From Planctomycetota bacterium (GTDB lineage Bacteria > Planctomycetota > UBA1135 > GCA-002686595), in assembly GCA_011524785.1 (NCBI GenBank), contig WTJQ01000047.1:1-7005 (forward strand): DNA of 7,005 nucleotides, in the 5' to 3' direction. The first letter of the stretch is position 1. The number at the start of each line of letters is the position of its first letter. The notes beneath the pieces are model-generated. The model was not told the DNA's origin. It did not search any database and saw only the letters and a list, made by a program, of their open reading frames with translations. A program made the translations under genes and the position numbers. Shown one piece after another: positions 1 through 6,131 of this stretch.

Positions 1-42
1 GCGTCCACGAATGCCGTCCGTCCCGAAGATCGAGCTGCTCAT
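1..42 (-). CDS. glmM: Phosphoglucosamine mutase GlmM, N-terminal fragment (cut by window edge)
   Basis: Only the first 14 codons lie in the window and they read M-S-S-S-I-F-G-T-D-G-I-R-G-R. The FGTDGIRG segment is the N-terminal signature of GlmM, which converts glucosamine-6-phosphate to glucosamine-1-phosphate in the cytoplasm on the way to UDP-GlcNAc, peptidoglycan and LPS. The start is the ATG at 42-40. It overlaps the TGA of the cyclase gene (41-39) in an ATGA arrangement and has an AGGAG ribosome-binding site five bases upstream (52-48). Following a cdaA/cdaR gene is the conserved setting known from Firmicutes, where GlmM binds and inhibits CdaA. The phosphoserine active site and all later domains lie outside the window. 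A related phosphohexomutase (for example a phosphomannomutase) is possible, but the motif and the context both favour GlmM. Confidence 0.87.
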   Translation of the reverse strand, partial: MSSSIFGTDGIRGR

Positions 43-2054
43 TCCTGCTCCTGTCCCTGGCTGCTGTCGTCGTCGCTCCCGCCCTGCGAGGGGGCCGAGC
101 GCGGCGTGATCGTGACGGTCCTGGGCTCGCTGCGGGCCTCGAGGGCGTCGCTCGGCAGCTCGCCCAGCGCCTCGAGGGCGCCGGGGATCGTGCCCAGGAG
201 CTCGCGGAGCGGGGGCACGCGCACCTCGACCGTTGCCTCCTGGGTCTCCGCCTCGAGCCCCGCCACGTCGACGAACGCTCGCGCGCGCTCCTGCAGCGCG
301 GAGCGGACGCCGAGGAGGATGGAGGTGTCGAGGGCGTCCTCCCCCGTGGCGACCCCCGCGAGGCGGACGGTGAGGGTCACGGTGGCGTCGGGCGCCTCCC
401 ACTGATCCGCTGCATCCGGGCGCGCCGGATCGAGCGACACGAGGGCGACCTCGAGGGGGAGGGGCTCGAGCTGCTGGGGCCGGAGGCGCACCGGGACCAG
501 CAGGCTGAGGGGCTCGAGCAGGTCGAGCCCCTGGCTGCGCGCGCTCTCCGCCAGGGTGAGGGCGGCGCTCCAGCGCGGCTGCTCGCGCCACTGGTCGCTG
601 CGCTGCTCGGGGAGCGTGAGGGGCTCGAAGGCGAGGGCCGCGCGGACCTCGGTCGCTTCCATCCCCTTGGGCGCGCGGACGCGCACGCTGCTGGGCAGGA
701 AGGCCACTCCCTCCACGTCCGCCTGCCACGCTCCGAGTGCGCTGGCATCGAGCTCGGGCAGCAGGTCGCTCCCGAGGTCGAGGGTGCGGGTCTCGTACGC
801 CCGCAGCTCCAGCCGCGGGGCCGCACCGACCCAGGCGAGGTCGAGCGCGCGGGCGTCGGCCTCGGCGACGCCCACCCAGCGGACCTCGGTCGGCTCCAGC
901 TCACGGCTGCCGGTCTCTCCGGAGGCGAGCTCCACGCGCCCAGCCAGGCCGCTGCCCAGCGTCGCCAGGAGCTCCCGGGGGCCCGACACGCGCACGGTGG
1001 CGCTGGCCCGCGGCTGGGGTCGGCCCTCCGCGTCGAGGATGCCCGCGTTGAGGGCCTCGGGGGCCACGACCGCGACCTGGCCCATCCCGAGCTGGGTGCC
1101 CTCCTGGGAGGCCTGGACCCGCAGCTCGAGGTCGTGCTCCACGACCGTGCGGCCCGAGCGCCAGGCGCCCGCGTAGATCCCCAGCCCCACGGCGAGGGCG
1201 AGCAGCTTCTCCACGGGGCGTGCCCGCAGCCAGTCGAGGGCGCGCGCGCCCGGGCTCGGGCGCACCTCCTCCGGCTCGACGGGATCGGCGCCGGCCAGTG
1301 CGCGCGCGAGCAGTCCCTCCAGAGCGTCCTTCGCAACGCGTCGCTCCATGCGCCCCTCCTCGCAGAGCGAGATCGCGCCGGACTCCTCGGAGACGACCAC
1401 CACGACGGCATCGGTCTCCTCCGAGAGACCGAGGGCTGCTCGGTGACGGGTCCCGACCGTCCGGCTGAGGTCCTCGTTCTCGGTGAGGGGCAGGATGCAG
1501 GCAGCCGCCTCGACGCGATCGGCCCGGATGACCACCGCGCCGTCGTGCAGGCGATTGCCCGGGTGGAAGATGGCCTCCAGCAGGTGGCGGGTGACGGTGG
1601 CCCCGATGGGGACGGCGCGCTCGACGTAGGCCTCGAGCGGCGCACGCCGCTCGATGGCGATCAGTGCGCCCACGCGCGCCTTGGCCATCGAGACGGAGGC
1701 GGCCGTGATCTCCTCGATGACCGCCGTGCGGTCCCGGCGCAGGAAGCGGCCAAGCACCTCGTGGTCTCCGAGGCGCGTGATGCCGCGGCGCAGCTCGGGG
1801 TGGAAGAGGATCGCCAGCACGATGATCGCCACCTCGGCGATCAGGTCGAAGACCTGCAGGACCTCGGCCAGGTCGAGCAGGGTGGCGAGCAGCCACAGCG
1901 TGAAGCCCAGGCCGAGGAAGGCGACGCTGAGCCCCCGCACCATCCCCGTGCCCCGCGTGCTCCGCAGGAAGCTGAGCAGGGTGTAGGTCGCCGCCGAGAA
2001 GATGAGGACCTGGAGCAGTCCTGCGGCGGTATCGAGGGGCGGAAGGAGCTCCAT
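39..2054 (-). CDS. cdaA: CdaA-type diadenylate cyclase fused to a CdaR-like (YbbR) extracytoplasmic region
   Basis: The 671-residue protein should make the second messenger c-di-AMP from two ATP. Three hydrophobic helices come first (about residues 11-30, 39-60, 65-83), then the FHPELRR hallmark (84-90). The DisA_N/DAC domain (about 90-255) holds GALIAIER (129-136), the catalytic DGA (171-173) and GTRHRAA (201-207), followed by SEETDA and VSEESG, so the site looks intact. A Pro/Glu-rich linker (about 255-275) and basic residues lead into a fourth hydrophobic helix (about 281-298). The rest, about 305-650, is beta-rich with YbbR-like stretches (ATVRVSGP near 351-358, LPSSVRVRAP near 452-461), and the last 20 residues are Ser/Asp/Gln/Glu-rich. 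A canonical CdaA is about 270 residues and CdaR is normally a separate protein, so this is a fusion in one uninterrupted frame. The ATG at 2054 gives the usual CdaA N-terminus; no Shine-Dalgarno is visible and folP ends four bases upstream, so coupling is likely. The cyclase is certain; the number of YbbR repeats (two or three) is uncertain. Confidence 0.95.
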   Translation of the reverse strand: MELLPPLDTAAGLLQVLIFSAATYTLLSFLRSTRGTGMVRGLSVAFLGLGFTLWLLATLLDLAEVLQVFDLIAEVAIIVLAILFHPELRRGITRLGDHEVLGRFLRRDRTAVIEEITAASVSMAKARVGALIAIERRAPLEAYVERAVPIGATVTRHLLEAIFHPGNRLHDGAVVIRADRVEAAACILPLTENEDLSRTVGTRHRAALGLSEETDAVVVVVSEESGAISLCEEGRMERRVAKDALEGLLARALAGADPVEPEEVRPSPGARALDWLRARPVEKLLALAVGLGIYAGAWRSGRTVVEHDLELRVQASQEGTQLGMGQVAVVAPEALNAGILDAEGRPQPRASATVRVSGPRELLATLGSGLAGRVELASGETGSRELEPTEVRWVGVAEADARALDLAWVGAAPRLELRAYETRTLDLGSDLLPELDASALGAWQADVEGVAFLPSSVRVRAPKGMEATEVRAALAFEPLTLPEQRSDQWREQPRWSAALTLAESARSQGLDLLEPLSLLVPVRLRPQQLEPLPLEVALVSLDPARPDAADQWEAPDATVTLTVRLAGVATGEDALDTSILLGVRSALQERARAFVDVAGLEAETQEATVEVRVPPLRELLGTIPGALEALGELPSDALEARSEPRTVTITPRSAPSQGGSDDDSSQGQEQE
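48..52 (-). promoter_or_regulatory. Ribosome-binding site for glmM
   Basis: AGGAG on the minus strand at 52-48 lies five bases before the ATG at 42, inside the last codons of the cyclase gene. It is the best Shine-Dalgarno match of the junctions here and fixes the glmM start. Translation of glmM could therefore be coupled to the cyclase gene and also initiate on its own. Confidence 0.7.
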
Positions 2055-2058
2055 GGGG

Positions 2059-3153
2059 CTAGTGTGCCGAGCCCCGGGCGCGGATGGGAGGCTCCTCGGC
2101 ACCCAGCAGCGCTTCCGAGACGCGCACGGCCTCGACCATGGCGGCGACGTCGTGCACGCGGACCACCGCCACGCCGGCGCGCACGCAGGCCGCGAGGGCG
2201 GCGGCCGTGCCACCCACGCGGTCGGCGGGGCGGTCGGCCCGTGCCCCCGTGCGCCAGGCGTCCGCGCGCTCGGCCCCCTTGACCTGGCCGATGAAGGCCT
2301 TGCGGGACGGGCCGATCAGGAGCGGCGCGCCCAGCGAGGCGAGCTCTCCGCCCCGGGCGAGCAGGGCCAGGTTGTGCTCGAGCAGCTTGCCGAAGCCGAT
2401 GCCGGGGTCCAGCAGCACCCGATCGTGCGCGATGCCGGCCTCGAGGGCGGCGGCGGCGCGCGTCCTCAGGTGCTCGGCGACCTCGGACACGCAGTCCGCA
2501 TAGCGCGGGTCCTCCTGCATCGTGCGCGAGTCCCCCTGCCGGTGCATGGCAACGAAGCCCGCGCCCGCGGCGGCCGTGACCTCGAGGATGCGCGGGTCGT
2601 GGAGGCCGCCGGACACGTCGTTGACCCAGTCCGCACCCGCCTCGAGGGCGGCCTCGGCGACCTCGGCCTTCATCGTGTCGATCGAGAGCAGGGCATCGCT
2701 GCGGGCTCGCAGGGCCTCCAGGACCGGCACCACGCGGCGGATCTCCTCCGCCGCCGGGACGGGCTCGGCTCCGGGTCGGGTGGACTCCCCGCCGATGTCC
2801 AGCACGGAGGCACCCTCGGCCTCCAGCTGCAGACCGTGCTCCACGGCGCGCTGGGGGTCGAGCCACAGGCCGCCGTCGCTGAAGCTGTCGGGCGTCACGT
2901 TGACCACGCCCATCACCGCGGTGCCCTCCGGCGAGCGCCAGGCGCGCGCCCGCAGCGCCGCGGTGAGCAGGCCGCGGTGGGGGTGCCCCTCGACCTCCGC
3001 GTCCGCGACCTCCCCATCGCGCGTGCTCACACGGCCATCCGCGCGCGCTCGCGGCCGAAGCTCAAGAGCGTCCGCGCCGCAGAGCAGCGGGAGCTCGGCC
3101 CCGCTGCCGGGGCCGAGCAGCTCGGCGGTGCGACGCGCCCTCGCCGCGCTCAC
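2059..3153 (-). CDS. folP: Dihydropteroate synthase FolP
   Basis: FolP condenses 6-hydroxymethyl-dihydropterin pyrophosphate with p-aminobenzoate to give dihydropteroate in folate synthesis; it is cytosolic and the target of sulfonamides. The TIM-barrel signatures are present in order: MGVVNVTPDSFSDGG (81-95), IGGESTRPG (120-128), SIDTMK (157-162), NDVSGG (178-183), MHRQG..RTMQ (203-213), LDPGIGFGK (248-256), GPSRKAFIG (281-289) and RVHDV (332-336). The GTG at 3153 overlaps the ftsH TGA (GTGA) and gives 364 residues. Ribosome-binding support is poor, so reinitiation after ftsH is probable. This start leaves about 80 residues before the first motif, much more than the usual 10-20; a GTG at 3030 (residue 42) is an alternative start. 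An Arg/Ala/Asp-rich stretch (about 291-313) is also longer than the matching loop in E. coli FolP. The function is secure; the exact N-terminus is not. Confidence 0.95.
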   Translation of the reverse strand: MSAARARRTAELLGPGSGAELPLLCGADALELRPRARADGRVSTRDGEVADAEVEGHPHRGLLTAALRARAWRSPEGTAVMGVVNVTPDSFSDGGLWLDPQRAVEHGLQLEAEGASVLDIGGESTRPGAEPVPAAEEIRRVVPVLEALRARSDALLSIDTMKAEVAEAALEAGADWVNDVSGGLHDPRILEVTAAAGAGFVAMHRQGDSRTMQEDPRYADCVSEVAEHLRTRAAAALEAGIAHDRVLLDPGIGFGKLLEHNLALLARGGELASLGAPLLIGPSRKAFIGQVKGAERADAWRTGARADRPADRVGGTAAALAACVRAGVAVVRVHDVAAMVEAVRVSEALLGAEEPPIRARGSAH

Positions 3154-5483
3154 GCCGGAGAGGGCTCGGCGCCGCCTGCGAAGCCCTCGCCCTCGCTCGC
3201 ACGCGGCTCCGCGCGGGGAGCCGGCGGCTCGGAGGGGGTGGGCGGCTCGGGCCTCGGTTCGGGCCGCAGGCCCTCGGGATCGGCACCGTCGATCAGGCGC
3301 TCGATCTCCGAGCGATCGAGGGTCTCGTACCGCAGGAGCCCGCGGGTCAGGCGCTCGATCGCCTCGCGCTCCGCGAGGATGATGCCGCGCGCCTCCTCGT
3401 AGGCCTCGCGCAGGATGCGCTCGACCTCCTCGTCGATCTGGCGCGCGGTCTCCTCGGAGTGCCACTTGCCGCTCAGGAGCTCGCTCCCGAGGAAGTCGGA
3501 GCCCTGGCGCTCCGCGTAGTTGATGGGGCCCACCTTGTCGCTCATGCCGAGCTCGGTGACCATCGCCCGCGCCAGCTCGGTGGCGCGCTTGATGTCGTCG
3601 CTCGCGCCCGCGGAGATGTCCCCGCAGAACACCTCCTCGGCGATCCGGCCGCCGAAGAGGGTGGCGAGCTGGCCGAGCATGCGCTTGCGCTGCATGTGGT
3701 AGCTCTCCTTCTCGGGCAGCATCATCGTGGCGCCCAGGGCCCGTCCACGCGGGACGATGGTGACCTTCGCGGGCGGGTCGACGCGGTCGAGGCGGGCCGC
3801 GATGATCGTGTGCCCGGCCTCGTGGTACGCCGTGACCTCGAGGTCCTCCGGCTCCATGCGCTTGTTGACCTTCTTGCGGCCGTAGCGGACCTTCGTCGCC
3901 GCCTCCTCGAGGTGGCTCATGTGGATCTCGTCCACCTTCTCGAGGACGGCCATGATGGCGGCCTCGTTGACGATCGCCGCGAGGTCGGCGCCGGAGTAGC
4001 CCGGCGTGGCCTTGGCCACCGTCAGCGCGTCCACGTCGGCGTGCTTGCGCACCTTGCGCAGGTGCACGTCCAGGATCTTCTGGCGTCCCTCGAGGTCGGG
4101 CAGGTCGATGACCACCTCGCGGTCGAAGCGACCCGGGCGGAGGAGCGCGGGGTCGAGCACGTCCGGGCGGTTGGTCGCCGCGACCACGATGATCCCGGCG
4201 TCCGTCCCGAAGCCGTCCATCTCGACGAGGATGGCGTTGAGGGTCTGCTCGCGCTCGTCGTGGCCGCCACCCATGCCGCTGCCGCGGCGGCGGCCCACGG
4301 CGTCGATCTCGTCGAGGAAGATGATGCAGGGCGACGCCTCGCGGGCCTGCTTGAACAGGTCACGCACGCGGCTCGCGCCGACGCCCACGAACATCTCGAC
4401 GAAGTCCGAGCCGCTGATCGAGAAGAAGGGCACCTCGGCCTCGCCGGCGATGGCCTTCGCGAGCAGGGTCTTGCCGCAGCCGGGAGGGCCGGTCAGCAGG
4501 ACGCCGCGCGGGATGCGCCCGCCGATCTGGGTGAACCGCTGGGGGTTCTTGAGGAACTCCACGATCTCGCGGACCTCCTCCTTCGCCTCCTGCGCACCGG
4601 CGACGTCCTCGAAGGTGACGCCGGTGTGGTTCTCCTTGGAGTACATCTGGGCGCGGCTGCGACCGAACTGCATCACGCCGGCGCCGCCGCCCTGGCTCCT
4701 CATCTGCCTCATGATCAGGATGAAGAAGAAGAAGATCAGGATCGGCGGACCCCAGTAGAGGAGGATCGAGCCGAGGGTCGTGTCCGCCTGGCCGTGCTTG
4801 GTGCCGCCGCTCTTGGAGAGGTCGAAGGACAGGTCGACGCCTTGCGACCCAGCCGCGGCGAGGGTCGCCTTGAGGCCCGAGAGGTCCGGCAGCGGGTCGA
4901 GCTCGAGCGTGACGCGGCCGCCGTCGCGCGGGAGCTCGCCAGCCGCGGCCCAGCGCTCGGTCAGGCCGACCCACTGGTCGCGCGGGCGCGCGGTGGCCTC
5001 GACGAGGAGCAGGTCGCGCTGGGTGACGTCGGTCACCTTCGGGCGGGCCTGCCCGGTCTGGGGGTCGACCTCCTCGGTCACCTGGCGCTCGCGGCTCGTC
5101 AGGTGGCGGTGCGTGGCGACCTCCACGTAGCCCTCCTGCATCGCGAGGCGCAGCTCGGCCTCGCTGATCGGGAGGGGGGCGCCCGCGGCCTTGGCGGCGC
5201 GCAGGTCGGCCTCGACGGCGCCCGCATCGGTGAACGAGGTCACGAGCCGATCGCCCACGAGGCTCGTGGCGTGGACCTCGTTGTTGCCGCGGATCTCGAG
5301 GGCGGCGATGTTCCCGTTCCACAGGCGCCACCAGAGCTCGTCCTGGCTGACCGGGGTGGGGCTGGCGAGGCGCGAGCTGCCGAAGGCCACGAGGGCCACG
5401 ACCAGGACCGTCAGGAACAGGAGGAAGGGCCCGAACGGCCGGGCCTTTCGCGTGGGGGGCTGGTTCTCGCTGGGATCCGCCAT
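3150..5483 (-). CDS. ftsH: ATP-dependent membrane zinc metalloprotease FtsH
   Basis: FtsH is a hexameric inner-membrane AAA+ protease that extracts and degrades misfolded membrane proteins and short-lived regulators. This one has 777 residues. A basic N-terminus is followed by a first membrane helix (about 18-37), a periplasmic region (about 38-236) and a second membrane helix (about 237-258). The AAA domain has Walker A GPPGCGKT (332-339), the pore-loop segment [12 protein letters not shown] (364-375), Walker B IIFLDEID (387-394) and the second region of homology with [19 protein letters not shown] (437-455). The protease domain has zinc motif HEAGH (554-558) and the GASDDIK segment (626-632), whose Asp 630 should be the third zinc ligand. 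The C-terminal tail from about 737 is rich in Pro, Glu and Arg. The periplasmic part is about 200 residues against roughly 70 in E. coli. The ATG at 5483 gives a normal N-terminus; a GGAAGGGG lies 13 bases upstream. All catalytic residues are intact. Confidence 0.98.
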   Translation of the reverse strand: MADPSENQPPTRKARPFGPFLLFLTVLVVALVAFGSSRLASPTPVSQDELWWRLWNGNIAALEIRGNNEVHATSLVGDRLVTSFTDAGAVEADLRAAKAAGAPLPISEAELRLAMQEGYVEVATHRHLTSRERQVTEEVDPQTGQARPKVTDVTQRDLLLVEATARPRDQWVGLTERWAAAGELPRDGGRVTLELDPLPDLSGLKATLAAAGSQGVDLSFDLSKSGGTKHGQADTTLGSILLYWGPPILIFFFFILIMRQMRSQGGGAGVMQFGRSRAQMYSKENHTGVTFEDVAGAQEAKEEVREIVEFLKNPQRFTQIGGRIPRGVLLTGPPGCGKTLLAKAIAGEAEVPFFSISGSDFVEMFVGVGASRVRDLFKQAREASPCIIFLDEIDAVGRRRGSGMGGGHDEREQTLNAILVEMDGFGTDAGIIVVAATNRPDVLDPALLRPGRFDREVVIDLPDLEGRQKILDVHLRKVRKHADVDALTVAKATPGYSGADLAAIVNEAAIMAVLEKVDEIHMSHLEEAATKVRYGRKKVNKRMEPEDLEVTAYHEAGHTIIAARLDRVDPPAKVTIVPRGRALGATMMLPEKESYHMQRKRMLGQLATLFGGRIAEEVFCGDISAGASDDIKRATELARAMVTELGMSDKVGPINYAERQGSDFLGSELLSGKWHSEETARQIDEEVERILREAYEEARGIILAEREAIERLTRGLLRYETLDRSEIERLIDGADPEGLRPEPRPEPPTPSEPPAPRAEPRASEGEGFAGGAEPSPA

Positions 5484-5496
5484 GCTCTTGTATCGA

Positions 5497-5504
5497 CCCC
5501 TTCC
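5497..5504 (-). promoter_or_regulatory. Possible ribosome-binding site for ftsH
   Basis: The purine run GGAAGGGG on the minus strand lies 13 bases before the ATG at 5483. This is the only Shine-Dalgarno-like sequence upstream of ftsH, but the spacing is longer than the usual 5-9 bases, so initiation may be modest. Confidence 0.4.
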
Positions 5505-5516
5505 GCCCTCGGCTCC

Positions 5517-5541
5517 AGACCCCGCCTGGCGGGACCGGTCT
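5517..5541 (-). other. Imperfect GC-rich hairpin upstream of ftsH
   Basis: AGACC at one end pairs with GGTCT at the other, enclosing a CCGC/GCGG stem with a three-base loop and a four-base bulge. It lies between the lptE stop and the ftsH start. No T-tract follows on the minus strand, so it is not a standard intrinsic terminator. It could be an attenuator or an mRNA-stability element, or a chance product of high GC. Confidence 0.3.
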
Positions 5542-5582
5542 CGGGGCTCTCCAGGGGGCCGCTCGCGGGGCAGTCTACGGCC

Positions 5583-6131
5583 TCAGAGCGCGCTGGCAGC
5601 GCCTGGAACGGGGGTTCGCGCCCGATCCGCCTCGAGGTCCACCAGCAGCTCGAGGAGGAGCCCCTCCGCGAGATTCCCGAGGACGCGCTCCTCGGCGTCC
5701 TGCAGCCCGCCGGTCTCCCGGCTGGTGAAGCCGGAGGTCTGGCTGAGCTGCACGGGGCCCGCGAGGACGCCCCCCGAGGCGTCCACGAGGACGGCCTCCA
5801 CCCGGATGGCGACGCCCCGTTCGAGCAGACGGTTGTCGCTCCCGCGGACGCCGCCCCGGGTGCGGTACTCGAGGATGCGCCCCTCGAGCCGTGCGTCGGC
5901 CGCGGACGGGCGGAGCAGCCGGACGTCGACCATGCGGCGGGCCGCGCGCGTGAGCTCCGCCTGGAGGGGTCGCTCGAGGTCGGGCTCGAGGCTGTCGTTG
6001 GCGAAGACGGCGATGCCCAGGCTCGCGACCTCGGGCCCGAGGCCCTGGCGCGCATGGAAGCCACAGCTCGCCAGCCCCGACCCGACGACGAGGGCGAGTG
6101 CGAGCGCGGACCGCCGGAGGACCTCGCTCAA
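5583..6131 (-). CDS. lptE: LptE-type LPS-assembly lipoprotein
   Basis: In known systems LptE is an outer-membrane lipoprotein that plugs the LptD barrel and helps insert lipopolysaccharide into the outer leaflet. The 182-residue product begins with a basic N-region and a hydrophobic helix (about 8-20), ending in the lipobox L-A-S-C with Cys 23 as the acylation site. The next residue is Gly, not Asp, which fits outer-membrane sorting. The mature part starts CGFHARQ and has the LptE-like stretch GIAVFANDSLEPDLERPLQ (39-57), then RLEGRILEYR (81-90), a strand pair around 104-118 and a C-terminal amphipathic helix. The length fits the family. The start is TTG at 6131-6129, overlapping the upstream TGA (TTGA), with GAGG seven bases upstream; it places the signal peptide correctly. 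No ATG or GTG does better. LptE is a weakly conserved family, so the name rests on overall pattern, lipobox and neighbours. Confidence 0.8.
   Translation of the reverse strand: MSEVLRRSALALALVVGSGLASCGFHARQGLGPEVASLGIAVFANDSLEPDLERPLQAELTRAARRMVDVRLLRPSAADARLEGRILEYRTRGGVRGSDNRLLERGVAIRVEAVLVDASGGVLAGPVQLSQTSGFTSRETGGLQDAEERVLGNLAEGLLLELLVDLEADRARTPVPGAASAL

Larger units (their letters stand above)
5484..5582 (-). other. Intergenic gap between lptE and ftsH
   Basis: This 99-base stretch is the only gap longer than a few bases in the window, so it is the most likely place for an ftsH promoter. I see no convincing -35/-10 pair. The least GC-rich bit is GATACAAG directly before the ftsH ATG, too close to the start to serve as a -10. 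It holds an imperfect hairpin (listed separately) and the purine-rich run before ftsH. The ftsH transcript could begin here or continue from lptE. Confidence 0.5.

Noticed and set aside
2055..2213. Upstream extension of the cyclase frame by 53 residues
   Set aside because: The extension lies inside folP coding sequence and has Pro/Arg/Ser-rich shadow composition. The ATG at 2054 gives the standard CdaA N-terminus directly before the first membrane helix.
1134..3402. Several long plus-strand frames opposite cdaA and folP
   Set aside because: They are shadows of the minus-strand genes, with Arg/Ser/Pro-rich translations, no recognisable domain and no convincing ribosome-binding site.
3154..3465. 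Upstream extension of the folP frame to position 3465
   Set aside because: It overlaps the ftsH C-terminal coding region and translates to Arg/Ala/Gly-rich shadow sequence; the GTG overlapping the ftsH stop is the better start.
5517..5541. Intrinsic terminator between lptE and ftsH
   Set aside because: The stem is interrupted by a bulge and no run of T follows on the minus strand.
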